The notes: generated from the sequence alone by a model not told the origin. A stretch of 21,064 bases of DNA from Bacillota bacterium (GCA_023387635.1 JAEWHU010000105.1:1-21064); one strand, 5' to 3'. Positions 1 through 7,704 are shown, numbered from the stretch's first letter. Translations and numbers: made by a program.

Positions 1-2
1 TG

Positions 3-19
3 AAACAATACAATTGTTT
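3..19 (+). repeat. Stem-loop upstream of tRNA-Val
   Basis: A 7-bp perfect inverted repeat (3-9 with 13-19, 3-nt loop) lies just before tRNA-Val. It resembles the stem-loops found in the other long tRNA spacers of this window, so I infer that another tRNA gene probably lies upstream, outside the window. Confidence 0.45.
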
Positions 20-25
20 ATCCCT

Positions 26-98
26 GGGATCATAGCTCAGCTGGGAGAGCATCTGCCTTACAAGCAGAGGGTCATAGGTTCGAGCCCTATTGGTCCCA
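26..98 (+). tRNA. tRNA-Val(TAC)
   Basis: This is a 73-nt cloverleaf. The acceptor arms 26-32 and 91-97 pair fully, the discriminator base is A98, the T-loop is TTCGAGC, and the anticodon loop has TAC at 59-61. CCA is not encoded. It is separated from tRNA-Leu by only 5 nt, so both are probably cut from one precursor. Confidence 0.96.
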
Positions 99-103
99 TT
101 AAT

Positions 104-189
104 GCCGGCGTGGCGGAACAGGCAGACGCACAGGACTTAAAATCCTGCGGGCTTAATCGCCCGTACCGGTTCGATTCCGGTCGCCGGCA
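104..189 (+). tRNA. tRNA-Leu(TAA)
   Basis: This is an 86-nt class II tRNA with a long variable arm. The acceptor GCCGGCG pairs with CGCCGGC (182-188), the discriminator is A189, and the anticodon TAA is at 138-140 between paired arms CAGGA and TCCTG. The long variable arm and A73 agree with leucine identity. CCA is not encoded. Confidence 0.96.
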
Positions 190-194
190 TTTTA

Positions 195-246
195 TAATGA
201 TTATGTATTTATGTAATCATTGCAACTAATCTTATATGAATAGTTG
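195..246 (+). repeat. Two stem-loops in the Leu-Arg tRNA spacer
   Basis: The spacer holds one inverted repeat with arms 195-206 and 211-222 (the 8-bp core 196-203 with 214-221 is perfect, the rest uses some G-U pairs) and a second 6-bp repeat 223-228 with 241-246. They are best read as processing or insulating structures between two tRNAs; the function is inferred. Confidence 0.5.
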
Positions 247-249
247 TGC

Positions 250-323
250 GTGCGTTTAGCTCAGCTGGATAGAGCGTCTGGCTACGGACCAGAAGGTCGG
301 GAGTTCGAATCTTCTAACGCACA
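250..323 (+). tRNA. tRNA-Arg(ACG)
   Basis: This is a 74-nt tRNA. The acceptor GTGCGTT pairs with AACGCAC (316-322), the discriminator is A323, and the anticodon ACG is at 284-286 between TCTGG and CCAGA. The A34 would be deaminated to inosine by TadA, which is standard for this tRNA. The T-stem contains two G-U pairs but is complete. It is the last gene of this tRNA operon. Confidence 0.96.
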
Positions 324-342
324 TAATAAAATGCTAATTAGA

Positions 343-376
343 AGACTTAAATACTTTGTATTTAAGTCTTTTTTTA
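343..376 (+). terminator. Intrinsic terminator of the first tRNA operon
   Basis: A perfect 12-bp stem (343-354 with 358-369) with a TTT loop is followed by a run of T. It ends the Val-Leu-Arg operon 20 nt after tRNA-Arg. Confidence 0.93.
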
Positions 377-427
377 TTCTTAAAAAAATAAGAATATTAA
401 ACTTTCATTAACTTAACAATCAAAACC

Positions 428-456
428 TTGTATTTAATTGTATTTTAATATATTAT
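428..456 (+). promoter_or_regulatory. Sigma-A type promoter for the DUF1700 gene
   Basis: TTGTAT (428-433) and TATTAT (451-456) are 17 bp apart. Transcription would begin near 463, which argues against an upstream ATG at 466 being the translation start. Confidence 0.6.
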
Positions 457-519
457 ATATGAAAAATGAAATTAATAATTCAGACAGATAAAGGCAATAC
501 TTTAGGTAGGAGGATGAAT

Positions 520-1029
520 ATGAATAAAATTGAATTTTTAAATAATTTGCGGGCAGCTTTATCTTCAGAGCTTCCTGTTAATGAAATAGAAAGTAATATA
601 CAATTTTACAATGAATATATTACAACTAATATGAGTCAAAAAAGTGAAGAAGAAATATTACAAGAATTAGGTGATCCTAGACTAATAGCTAAGACTATAA
701 TTGAAACATACCAAATATCACATGGGACATCCTATAACGGATATAGAAATGTGAATGATTATAGAGAATATCAAACAAGTGATAATAGAGAAGATTATAA
801 CCAAGATAGCAATACTAGTAGAAATTCAAATAACAAATCATATTTTGATTTGAGAACATCTGTTAAGTGGTATCATAAATTGTTGTTAGTTATTGTTATA
901 ATTGCGATTTTATCTTTACTATTTTTCTTAAGCAGTATTGCCATAAGCGTATTTTTTAATTTTGGTATTCCTGTTTTAATAATATATTTTGGATATAAAT
1001 TTATATCAAATAGTATTAGACGTCGATAA
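520..1029 (+). CDS. DUF1700 (HAAS-type) family membrane protein
   Basis: I place the start at ATG 520, because AGGAGG lies at 508-513 with 6-nt spacing; the ATGs at 466 and 514 are too close to the promoter or to the Shine-Dalgarno sequence. The 169-residue product begins with a helical, acidic segment (about 1-65: a hydrophobic-rich helix, then a G-D-P-R stretch near residue 52) typical of the DUF1700/HAAS domain. A polar, Asn/Asp/Tyr-rich linker (about 70-110) follows, and then two closely packed hydrophobic segments near the C-terminus. In other Firmicutes such proteins often sit beside a PadR-type regulator and are thought to sense or regulate at the membrane. No PadR gene is adjacent here; the gene stands alone between two terminators. 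The family assignment is fairly sure; the function is unknown. Confidence 0.8.
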   Translation: MNKIEFLNNLRAALSSELPVNEIESNIQFYNEYITTNMSQKSEEEILQELGDPRLIAKTIIETYQISHGTSYNGYRNVNDYREYQTSDNREDYNQDSNTSRNSNNKSYFDLRTSVKWYHKLLLVIVIIAILSLLFFLSSIAISVFFNFGIPVLIIYFGYKFISNSIRRR

Positions 1030-1052
1030 AAGAAATATGAATACTAATAATG

Positions 1053-1096
1053 AAAGACTGATCCAATATGCGTATATATAATGGATTGGTCTTTTT
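1053..1096 (+). terminator. Intrinsic terminator after the DUF1700 gene
   Basis: A 13-bp stem (1053-1065 with 1082-1094, including G-U pairs) with a 16-nt AT-rich loop is followed by TTTTTATTA. Confidence 0.85.
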
Positions 1097-1151
1097 ATTA
1101 ATCATTTATTCTTCAGTGTACTGCAAACATATACTATATATGATATAATTG

Positions 1152-1182
1152 TAAATACCAAATAGCACTGATTAAATACCAA
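1152..1182. repeat. Imperfect direct repeat, TAAATACCAA twice
   Basis: TAAATACCAA occurs at 1152-1161 and again at 1173-1182. Each copy is followed by a related AGCAC segment. It is the only other structure I see in the 301-nt gap 1030-1330 besides the terminator and the 7-bp tandem repeat. Confidence 0.4.
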
Positions 1183-1213
1183 TGAGCACCACTGTATTGA
1201 AATATATAATATA

Positions 1214-1248
1214 TATTGTATATTGTATATTGTATATTGTATATTGTA
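1214..1248. repeat. Five tandem copies of a 7-bp unit
   Basis: TATTGTA is repeated five times without error upstream of the CPBP protease gene. A perfect short repeat of this kind can change copy number by slippage; it lies about 80 bp before the start codon. Confidence 0.9.
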
Positions 1249-1330
1249 TATATAAGTACATATTCACATTATAGAGAATGAATATTGAGAGAGTTGCATA
1301 TTTGTTATTGAAAAAGGAGGTAAGTTTAAA

Positions 1331-2041
1331 ATGAAAACAGTTATAAAAACATTTTTGATTTATTTCTTAATTCAAATCATTATTACATTGTCTATCATTA
1401 GTATTAAATCAGTAATTGGCGACATAGTGGTGATTATCTTATACATCATATCAATTCGTTTATTGTACAAGTTATATCAAAAAACCAGAATTACTGATAT
1501 TAATATATTTCCAACCTTAACGGAATGGACACAAATTATATTTTTTTCATTAATTATACATATATGTTATGTTTTAGCTGAATCTGCAGCAGTATCATTT
1601 TTTTTACCCAGTTATTCCATTGACTATGACTATAAAGGTCTTATGCTTTTTAGTGCTGTTATACCTGGACCTATTTTGGAAGAAATAATTTTTAGAGGAA
1701 TATTGCTGAATCAATTTAATAAAAAACATGCTTTTTGGATTGCGAATCTAATTCAAGCCCTCGTTTTTGCTACTTTGCATTTTAATATACAGTTATTTAT
1801 ATTTTATTTTCTTTTTGGGATTACGGTAGGCATTATAAGCAAATATAGAAGTCTCTACTATTGTATTCTTATACATATTTTCAATAATGTGTCCGCTGCT
1901 ATTAATTTAGTTTTTTTTGATAAAAGGATATTCGAATTACCGAAAATCATATACCTTTTAATAAGTGTAGTCTTTTTTATTATACTTCTACGTTTTATGA
2001 TACAAATAAAAAAAGGTGAAAAGATTGTATTTGATTTATAA
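1331..2041 (+). CDS. CPBP family intramembrane glutamic endopeptidase
   Basis: This 236-residue, very hydrophobic protein has about seven or eight predicted membrane spans. It carries the CPBP (Abi/Rce1-like) motifs in the right order: E117-E118-x3-R122, F146-x3-H150 and H182-x3-N186. In characterised relatives the Glu and His residues form the catalytic centre inside the membrane. Bacterial members cleave membrane or leader peptides, or act in bacteriocin self-immunity; the substrate here is unknown. AAGGAGG lies a few bases before the ATG, which fixes the start. No peptide or bacteriocin gene is visible next to it, so an immunity role is not supported by context. The gene stands alone, with a tandem repeat upstream and a hairpin downstream. 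Confidence 0.85.
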   Translation: MKTVIKTFLIYFLIQIIITLSIISIKSVIGDIVVIILYIISIRLLYKLYQKTRITDINIFPTLTEWTQIIFFSLIIHICYVLAESAAVSFFLPSYSIDYDYKGLMLFSAVIPGPILEEIIFRGILLNQFNKKHAFWIANLIQALVFATLHFNIQLFIFYFLFGITVGIISKYRSLYYCILIHIFNNVSAAINLVFFDKRIFELPKIIYLLISVVFFIILLRFMIQIKKGEKIVFDL

Positions 2042-2087
2042 AATTATATATTATAATAAGGAAAATTTAAGGCATTTAAACAAAATG

Positions 2088-2120
2088 AAACGACCACTTG
2101 GGGGAGCCAAGTGGTCGTTT
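2088..2120 (+). terminator. Perfect 14-bp hairpin after the CPBP gene, no clear U-tract
   Basis: Arms 2088-2101 and 2107-2120 pair perfectly around a 5-nt loop. Only the TTT at the end of the 3' arm resembles a U-tract; CGATGAGGGGAG follows. It may be a weak terminator, a 3' stabilising hairpin, or part of a small RNA. Confidence 0.5.
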
Positions 2121-2433
2121 CGATGAGGGGAGTATAAATAATTAATAAGGGGTTATATAGTGTGTAATAAGAATCAACAAGGATATCTCATTAACACATT
2201 ATTATTATAATATAAATTACATCATAATGCAATACAATAGATTAAAAAAGTTGTGTTATTTAAATAACAAAAAATAGAACAATAGTAATATTTATGCAAT
2301 ACTACAATAGTAAAATTTGTATAAAATTTATAATATATTCTTGTTGATTATTAATTTACATGTATATTTTGTGTAAGTTAAGCTAATAATAATTTTGTAT
2401 AATTAATATTAAAATATTGTAGGAGGCTTAAAT
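2121..2433. other. Non-coding AT-rich stretch before the Asn/Ser-rich gene
   Basis: I see no open reading frame or known RNA here. The first 50 nt after the hairpin are unusually G-rich for this genome (GAGGGGAG near 2125, AAGGGG near 2149). The rest is AT-rich. TATAAT at 2398-2403 could be a -10 element for the gene at 2434, but no convincing -35 element lies at the right distance, so another sigma factor is possible. Confidence 0.4.
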
Positions 2434-2679
2434 ATGGCAAACAATTACAACAACTCAACATCAGGTAATAATTCTAAAAACAGAGCAGAGTCAAATACTC
2501 AATCAAACACTCAATCAAACACTCAATCAAAGGTATCATCAGTAAATGATACTCAAAGCAAAGTTCAAAATAGTAATAAATATAATAATTCTACAGGAAG
2601 TAATAATACAGGAAGCCAATCAAAAAATGCTACAAGAAATAATGCTTCAAATAAGACTTCATCAAAAAATGTTGAGTAA
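2434..2679 (+). CDS. Asn/Ser/Thr/Gln-rich low-complexity small protein
   Basis: This 81-residue protein is about two thirds Asn, Ser, Thr and Gln. It has no Leu, Ile, Phe, Trp, Pro, His or Cys, so it should be disordered and very soluble. A 12-bp DNA repeat (2491-2526) encodes S-N-T-Q three times. TAGGAGG sits 7 nt before the ATG and a strong terminator follows, so it looks like a genuine, well-expressed single gene. The composition recalls gamma-type small acid-soluble spore proteins (SspE-like, Asn/Gln-rich), but I cannot see their repeated protease site, so that is only a suggestion. Other possibilities are a spore-coat or surface-associated disordered protein. There is no signal peptide. 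Confidence 0.7.
   Translation: MANNYNNSTSGNNSKNRAESNTQSNTQSNTQSKVSSVNDTQSKVQNSNKYNNSTGSNNTGSQSKNATRNNASNKTSSKNVE
2491..2526 (+). repeat. Three tandem 12-bp repeats inside the Asn/Ser-rich gene
   Basis: Three 12-bp units with the core TCAAAYACTCAA (one base differs in the first) encode S-N-T-Q three times in frame. Copy number changes would keep the frame and alter only the protein length. Confidence 0.85.
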
Positions 2680-2694
2680 TTAAAAATGGTAGGA

Positions 2695-2734
2695 AAAGTG
2701 ACGTTAGAGAGTAGTTTCTAGCGTCACTTTCTTT
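2695..2734 (+). terminator. Intrinsic terminator after the Asn/Ser-rich gene
   Basis: A 14-bp stem (2695-2708 with 2717-2730, one G-U pair) with an 8-nt loop is followed by CTTTAT. It lies 15 nt after the stop codon. Confidence 0.88.
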
Positions 2735-2850
2735 ATGTGCGGTGTTACGCTATTATTCTATACATGATAGTTCATTCCTACATAGCTTTGCTAAATTTGC
2801 ACAATGTGAAATTTTTTGAATATTATAATAGTGGAATCAGAGGTGATTTT

Positions 2851-3156
2851 ATGAGTTTGGAAACTATTTGTGCAAAAGACGTCGAAAAATTCATTGGAAA
2901 AAACAATGTAAAAATAATTGATATTAGAGAGAAATATGAATATCAAAGCGGTCATATAAAAAGTGCAATTAATATTCCATATACCGAGTTGGAATTAAAA
3001 ATAAATCCTTTTCCTTATGATAATGAACTTGTACTTTATTGCGAAAGAGGTAATTTGAGTTTGTTTTTAGGTAGAGAATTAAGTAAATCGGGGTATAATG
3101 TAAAAAGTCTATATGGAGGAATCTGTGCATACAGAGGCTCCTTAGTAAAAGATTGA
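2851..3156 (+). CDS. Single-domain rhodanese-like sulfurtransferase
   Basis: I start the protein at ATG 2851, which has AGAGGTGA just upstream; the open frame extends further 5' to 2737 but that part runs through promoter-like sequence and has no domain match. The 101-residue product is a complete small rhodanese domain: the I-D-I-R-E-x-x-E-Y-x-x-G-H-I element (about 22-36), the N-I-P motif at 41-43, and the active-site loop C64-E-R-G-N-L-S70. The usual loop is C-x-x-G-x-R-S, so position 69 is Leu instead of Arg, which may change sulfur-donor preference. The family carries persulfide sulfur on the Cys. A cytoplasmic location follows from the absence of a signal peptide. A possible promoter is TTGCAC (2797) with TATTAT (2821), 18 bp apart. 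Confidence 0.82.
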   Translation: MSLETICAKDVEKFIGKNNVKIIDIREKYEYQSGHIKSAINIPYTELELKINPFPYDNELVLYCERGNLSLFLGRELSKSGYNVKSLYGGICAYRGSLVKD

Positions 3157-3196
3157 TTTATTATATGGCTACTTAAAGTTAAGTCTTTGTATACAT

Positions 3197-3225
3197 TTAC
3201 AAGCTTATAGGTATTATGATATAAT
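3197..3225 (+). promoter_or_regulatory. Sigma-A promoter with extended -10 for the methyltransferase gene
   Basis: TTACAA (3197-3202) and TATAAT (3220-3225) are 17 bp apart, with a TG one base before the -10 hexamer (3217-3218). Confidence 0.75.
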
Positions 3226-3280
3226 CAATAAGAAATCCTATAATTAAAAGTATAATGAAGTAAAGAATGGAGTACGATAG

Positions 3281-4444
3281 ATGAACCGGTTTGAATTTGT
3301 GGCACCATGCCATTTTGGATTAGAGAGTGTATTAAAAAAAGAAATAATGGATTTAGGTTATGAGGTAATATTAGTAGAAGATGGTAAAGTTACATTTGCT
3401 GGTGATGAATCTGCTTTTTCTAGAGCGAATATATTTTTAAGAACAACAGAGAGAGTATTATTAAAAGTAGCAAAGTTTAAAGCTGAAACTTATGAAGAAT
3501 TATTTGAAAAGACCAAAGCTATTCCATGGGAAAATTATATTCCTTCTAATGGGAAGTTTTGGGTGACAAAAGCTAACTCAATAAAAAGTAAATTATTTAG
3601 CCCTTCGGATATACAGTCTATTATGAAAAAAGCTATGGTAGAAAGATTGAAGCAAGTTTACAAAATAGAATGGTTTCCTGAAGATGGCAATGAATATCCG
3701 ATACGAGTGAATTTTATGAAAGATGAAGTAACCATTGGTATTGATACATCAGGTGAATCATTACACCGTAGAGGATACAGAAAGCTAGCAAGTAAAGCCC
3801 CAATTACTGAAACACTTGCAGCAGCATTAATAATGCTTACACCATGGAATAAAGATAGGATATTAATAGATCCTTTTTGCGGAAGTGGAACAATCCCTAT
3901 TGAGGCGGCTATGATAGGGGCTAATATTGCACCAGGCATGAATAGATCCTTCTTAGCAGAAAATTGGACGGATTTAATTCCAAAGAAAGTTTGGTATCAG
4001 GCTATCGAAGAAGCAAATGATGTTATGCTAAAAAATATAGATATGACAATACAAGGGTTTGATTTAGATGGAGAAATTGTGAATGCAGCGAGACAGAATG
4101 CAGTTTTAGCAGAAGTTGATCAATATATTCATTTTCAGCAAAAAGATGTAAAAGATTTAAGTCATAGTAAAAAATATGGTTTTATTATAACGAATCCACC
4201 ATATGGTGAAAGACTAGAAGAAAAAGAGAATTTACCTAAATTATATCAAACAATTGGTAAATCTTTTGAGTCATTAGATGCTTGGTCATATTATATTATT
4301 ACTGGATATGAGGATGCGCAAAAATATATTGGAAGAACAGCAAATAAAAATCGTAAAATATACAATGGTATGATGAAAACTTATTTCTATCAATATATGG
4401 GTCCAAAACCACCGAAAAGAGAGAAACCTAAATTAGATATATAG
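3281..4444 (+). CDS. THUMP-domain class I SAM-dependent rRNA methyltransferase (RlmL N-domain/YpsC type)
   Basis: This 387-residue protein matches the single-domain RlmL-like methyltransferases of Firmicutes (YpsC), which make N2-methylguanosine in 23S rRNA, corresponding to E. coli G2445. The N-terminal ferredoxin-like and THUMP region (about 1-160) binds RNA. The SAM-binding motif D197-P-F-C-G-S-G-T and the catalytic N305-P-P-Y motif are both present, the latter being typical of methylation on an exocyclic amino group. The C-terminal tail is short and basic (K-P-P-K-R-E-K-P-K). The ribosome binding site is modest (GGAG). The gene has its own promoter and shares a bidirectional terminator with the convergent hydrolase gene. 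The exact target base is inferred from the family. Confidence 0.9.
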   Translation: MNRFEFVAPCHFGLESVLKKEIMDLGYEVILVEDGKVTFAGDESAFSRANIFLRTTERVLLKVAKFKAETYEELFEKTKAIPWENYIPSNGKFWVTKANSIKSKLFSPSDIQSIMKKAMVERLKQVYKIEWFPEDGNEYPIRVNFMKDEVTIGIDTSGESLHRRGYRKLASKAPITETLAAALIMLTPWNKDRILIDPFCGSGTIPIEAAMIGANIAPGMNRSFLAENWTDLIPKKVWYQAIEEANDVMLKNIDMTIQGFDLDGEIVNAARQNAVLAEVDQYIHFQQKDVKDLSHSKKYGFIITNPPYGERLEEKENLPKLYQTIGKSFESLDAWSYYIITGYEDAQKYIGRTANKNRKIYNGMMKTYFYQYMGPKPPKREKPKLDI

Positions 4445-4471
4445 AGTAATATAAAAAATGAAATAATATAA

Positions 4472-4504
4472 AAGGCAAAGATACTTGTATATAATCTTTG
4501 CCTT
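4472..4504. terminator. Bidirectional terminator between convergent genes
   Basis: A perfect 11-bp stem (4472-4482 with 4494-4504) lies between the ends of the methyltransferase and hydrolase genes. T-rich sequence follows it on both strands, more clearly on the minus strand. Confidence 0.8.
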
Positions 4505-4509
4505 ATTCT

Positions 4510-5433
4510 TTAGGAAAAAATATTTAATAACCAATTTGATATATCTTCCATAACTTCCTTAGCATTTAATTCTAGAAGAAGTTCATGTCTACAATCTTTG
4601 TATAATTTATATGAGATATTATTATAACCAGCTTTTTTATAAAATAAGATTAATTTCTTAACCTCTTTTCCATAGTTACCTACAGGATCCTTAGAACCAG
4701 ATATTATAAACATAGGTAGATTTTTTCTAGTGCGTTTCATACGTGCTTTATCAGATGCATTATATGCTAATTGTAATAGTCCTCGGTAAAAGCTAATTGA
4801 GCAAACAAATCCACAATAAGGATCATTGATATATGCATCAACTTCTGTAGTATTTCTAGATAACCAATCAAAATCAGTTTGTTTTACAAGGCTAGTGTAA
4901 GTCTTTCTACCAAATAATATATTATTGAAGAAAGGTGATAAATGTTTACCACCATATCTAAATTGAATTATAGAAGATAAAATTAATCCTGAGATTGTTT
5001 CAATTTTATTGGGGAAAGTAGTACCACAGATAATTACACCACTTACTTTATCAAACTCTTGTATAAGGTTACGTAATACTAAAGAACCCATGCTATGTCC
5101 CATAAGTACAAGTTTCTCACTTCGTTTATTGAGATTTACATATTTTGTTACTGAGAGTGCATCATCTACTAAAAGGTTATGTCCATTTTTATTATGAATA
5201 TATCCTAAGTTTTTGATTATCGTATCAGATCCATGACCACGGTGATCATATAAATAGACATCAACACCATGGTCATTTAGAAATTTTGCAAATGGAATAT
5301 AACGTTTATGATGTTCTGTCATACCATGAAAAATAAGAACGCTGCCTTTTGGTGCATCACCACAATAAAAATAATATAGTTTAGTCTTAGAACCATCAAC
5401 TTGTGTTATAATGTTATAATTTGACTGCGACAT
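4510..5433 (-). CDS. Alpha/beta hydrolase, monoacylglycerol lipase-like (serine aminopeptidase S33 type)
   Basis: The 307-residue protein has a full alpha/beta hydrolase fold signature. There is an H-G-M motif at 36-38 for the oxyanion hole, the nucleophile elbow G112-H-S114-M-G, an acid D249 in the S-G-S-K-D-P context, and the catalytic H283. The closest recognised type is the Hydrolase_4 family, which includes monoacylglycerol lipases and lysophospholipases. There is no signal peptide, so it should act in the cytoplasm on acyl esters; the substrate is unknown. The start is set by GGGAGG a few bases before the ATG. It is monocistronic, divergent from the amidase gene across a 286-nt gap and convergent with the rRNA methyltransferase. 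Confidence 0.87.
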   Translation of the reverse strand: MSQSNYNIITQVDGSKTKLYYFYCGDAPKGSVLIFHGMTEHHKRYIPFAKFLNDHGVDVYLYDHRGHGSDTIIKNLGYIHNKNGHNLLVDDALSVTKYVNLNKRSEKLVLMGHSMGSLVLRNLIQEFDKVSGVIICGTTFPNKIETISGLILSSIIQFRYGGKHLSPFFNNILFGRKTYTSLVKQTDFDWLSRNTTEVDAYINDPYCGFVCSISFYRGLLQLAYNASDKARMKRTRKNLPMFIISGSKDPVGNYGKEVKKLILFYKKAGYNNISYKLYKDCRHELLLELNAKEVMEDISNWLLNIFS

Positions 5434-5668
5434 AATCCCTCCCGTTATTGATATTATAATTTTATAATGTGAAATATATAATTTGATTATACTAATATAT
5501 TATTAAAAAGTAAATTCATATACTGAAAAGTAGATTGAAAATCTAAAGGTATTAAATCAGTATGTGTTAACCAAACAGAATCTATTTTAGATATGTATGT
5601 AAAATGTAATAATTCATTAATAATTGGCTAATCATATTAATAAAATTATTAGAAACTTTAAAAATTTG

Positions 5669-5697
5669 TTGTGGAATTCAATAATGCATAGTATAAT
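5669..5697 (+). promoter_or_regulatory. Sigma-A type promoter for the amidase gene
   Basis: TTGTGG (5669-5674) and TATAAT (5692-5697) are 17 bp apart, 22 nt before the start codon. The rest of the gap 5434-5668 is AT-rich with no recognisable gene; it must also hold the hydrolase promoter on the minus strand, where ATTATA at 5486-5491 could be the complement of its -10. Confidence 0.65.
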
Positions 5698-5719
5698 TCA
5701 TTCATTAGGGGGATGACAA

Positions 5720-7012
5720 ATGACAGAAAAATTGCTTAGGATTACAGCTGTGCTCAGTGGGATATTACTTATTTTAGTATTTTCTTCATCTATGATATAT
5801 TCAGCTTTAAAAAAAGAAGATATACATGACATAGAGAAAGATATAAACCAAGAAGTAATCGATGATGAGAGTACAGTTATAATTGATAAAAATGAAATAA
5901 GTGATAAGGGAAATATAAATGATAGGGTAGTAATGAGTAATTCAATGATTGAATCTTTAGGAGATAAATATATATTTTTTCCACTATCAGAAATTGCCAA
6001 TAGCATTGAAATTGTTGACCTATATCGTAATAAGAGCGTTCAAATTACTATTACTGGTGTACATAAAGAGGATTATGAGCCTCTTGTTCTTAAACGTATC
6101 AATGGTAATAAGGAATATGTTGATTTGTCCTTATTACAAATTGAAAGCGAAAGTAAATTAATTTATGTTACAACGTCTTTTAATGGTAATGAAGAAGAAT
6201 CATTACCTGTCAATTACGAACATGAGAATGATTTAACCTCTAGTATTGATGGTACAAATAAAAATCCGGATCCTGTAACCCAAGTTCAAGTTGAATATAA
6301 GAATGTAGGGCTAGATAAACAGGATATAGTCTTAACATTAAATCTTGATGAGTTATATGCTCCAACCTTATACAAAAGTGAAGAAGGTATTTATGTTTCT
6401 TTAAAAAAGCCTACAGATGTTTATGAAAATATAATTGTAATTGATGCAGGTCATGGTGGTAAGGATTCAGGTACCTGCTCAGCAAATAAACAGTATTATG
6501 AGAAAGATTTTAATCTTTCCATTGTTTCGTTGTTAAAAGAAAAATTTAATGATGATAAAATTAAAGTATATTATACTAGATTAGATGATGAAACAGTTTT
6601 TTTAAATCCTAGAGTAAACTTAGCAAATGAAGTAGAAGCAGACCTTTTCTTAAGTATACATTTTAATGCCAGTGAATACGCTAGTGCAGGTGGTTCTGAG
6701 GTATTATATAACGAATTTGATACAAATGCATCTTACAATTCTAAAATGTTTGCCACAAACTGTTTAGATGAAATAGTAAAAGTTACAAAAAAGGTAAATA
6801 GGGGATTGGTAGAAGGAAATGAAATGATTATTATAGGTAATGCGAACATGCCAGTTGCCTTAGCTGAAATCGGGTTTATGACAAATCAAGAAGAATTAAA
6901 CTTTTTCTTAGATGAATCTAATCGAAAAGCTATAGCGGATGGTCTCTATCAAGCAGTAATTAAATCTCTAGACGAACTAAATCAAGGAAAAGTAACAAAT
7001 TCTAGTGAATAA
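5720..7012 (+). CDS. Membrane-anchored N-acetylmuramoyl-L-alanine amidase (Amidase_3)
   Basis: This 430-residue protein should cut the amide bond between N-acetylmuramic acid and the peptide stem of peptidoglycan. A single hydrophobic segment (about 8-30) acts as uncleaved anchor or signal. An acidic linker and a beta-rich, AMIN-like region (about 80-225) follow, and the C-terminal Amidase_3 domain spans about 235-415. The zinc ligands H245 (in D-A-G-H-G-G), E261 and H314 (S-I-H-F-N-A) and the catalytic E383 (A-E-I-G-F-M) are all present. AGGGGGA precedes the ATG. CwlD and AmiC-like enzymes share this domain; because of its length and its AMIN-like region I would not call it CwlD. Its position just before rdgB may be fortuitous. 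Roles in cell separation or spore cortex remodelling are both possible. Confidence 0.9.
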   Translation: MTEKLLRITAVLSGILLILVFSSSMIYSALKKEDIHDIEKDINQEVIDDESTVIIDKNEISDKGNINDRVVMSNSMIESLGDKYIFFPLSEIANSIEIVDLYRNKSVQITITGVHKEDYEPLVLKRINGNKEYVDLSLLQIESESKLIYVTTSFNGNEEESLPVNYEHENDLTSSIDGTNKNPDPVTQVQVEYKNVGLDKQDIVLTLNLDELYAPTLYKSEEGIYVSLKKPTDVYENIIVIDAGHGGKDSGTCSANKQYYEKDFNLSIVSLLKEKFNDDKIKVYYTRLDDETVFLNPRVNLANEVEADLFLSIHFNASEYASAGGSEVLYNEFDTNASYNSKMFATNCLDEIVKVTKKVNRGLVEGNEMIIIGNANMPVALAEIGFMTNQEELNFFLDESNRKAIADGLYQAVIKSLDELNQGKVTNSSE

Positions 7013-7086
7013 ATTAATAAGGAATCATTAATCAATCACTAATCGATTGAACCAAAAACTTAATATATAACTAAATGGGAGCACAT

Positions 7087-7704
7087 ATGAAAAGAAAAAT
7101 AATCTTTGCAACAACAAACGAAGGGAAATTAAAAGAAATTAAATTAATTCTGCATGACTTAAATTATGAAATTATATCCATGAAAGACGCAGGTCTTGAT
7201 ATTGATATTGTGGAGGACGGAGAAACTTTTGAGGAGAATGCAATTATAAAAGCGAAAACTATAATGGAACTTACAGGCGAAATGGTTCTTGCTGATGATT
7301 CAGGTTTAGAGGTGGATGCCTTAAATAAAGAACCTGGCATATACTCGGCAAGATATCTTGGGACGGATACACCATATAGCGTAAAGAATCAATATATTCT
7401 TGATAAACTAAAAGATAAAGTACATGATGAACGTAGTGCAAGATTTGTATGTGCCATAGCACTTGCATATCCAAGCGGTGAGATTATAACAAGAAGGGCT
7501 ACCATCGAAGGATTTATTGCAGAAAAGGAAGCAGGCACTAATGGTTTTGGTTATGATCCTATTTTTTTAGTACCAGAATATAATTGTACAAGTTCAGAAT
7601 TAACTCTAGAACAAAAAAATAAAATAAGTCATAGGGGTTTAGCCCTAGAAGCAATAAAAGAAGTTATATGGAGTAGAGAGAACAATGAAAATACTAATTG
7701 TTAG
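7087..7704 (+). CDS. rdgB: XTP/dITP diphosphatase (RdgB/HAM1 family)
   Basis: The enzyme hydrolyses the non-canonical purine nucleotides dITP, ITP and XTP to their monophosphates, cleaning the nucleotide pool. I choose ATG 7087 because GGGAG (7077-7081) precedes it by 5 nt; the ATG at 7075 overlaps that site. The 205-residue product has the family's T-N-E-G-K motif near residue 10, the A-D-D-S-G-L motif with D70 and D71 (metal and catalytic), S-A-R-Y, the F-G-Y-D-P-I-F signature and S-H-R-G-L-A near the C-terminus. The next gene starts 20 nt before this one ends, so the two are translationally coupled, an arrangement common in Firmicutes. Confidence 0.95.
   Translation: MKRKIIFATTNEGKLKEIKLILHDLNYEIISMKDAGLDIDIVEDGETFEENAIIKAKTIMELTGEMVLADDSGLEVDALNKEPGIYSARYLGTDTPYSVKNQYILDKLKDKVHDERSARFVCAIALAYPSGEIITRRATIEGFIAEKEAGTNGFGYDPIFLVPEYNCTSSELTLEQKNKISHRGLALEAIKEVIWSRENNENTNC

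Noticed and set aside
14..229. Open reading frame across the first tRNA genes
   Set aside because: It lies entirely over tRNA-Val and tRNA-Leu, which are certain, and its translation is that of structured RNA sequence.
1214..1248. CRISPR-like repeats
   Set aside because: The units are 7 bp, directly joined and have no spacers; no cas gene is present.
2737..2850. N-terminal extension of the rhodanese frame
   Set aside because: The extension crosses promoter-like sequence, has no ribosome binding site at its start and is not part of the rhodanese fold.
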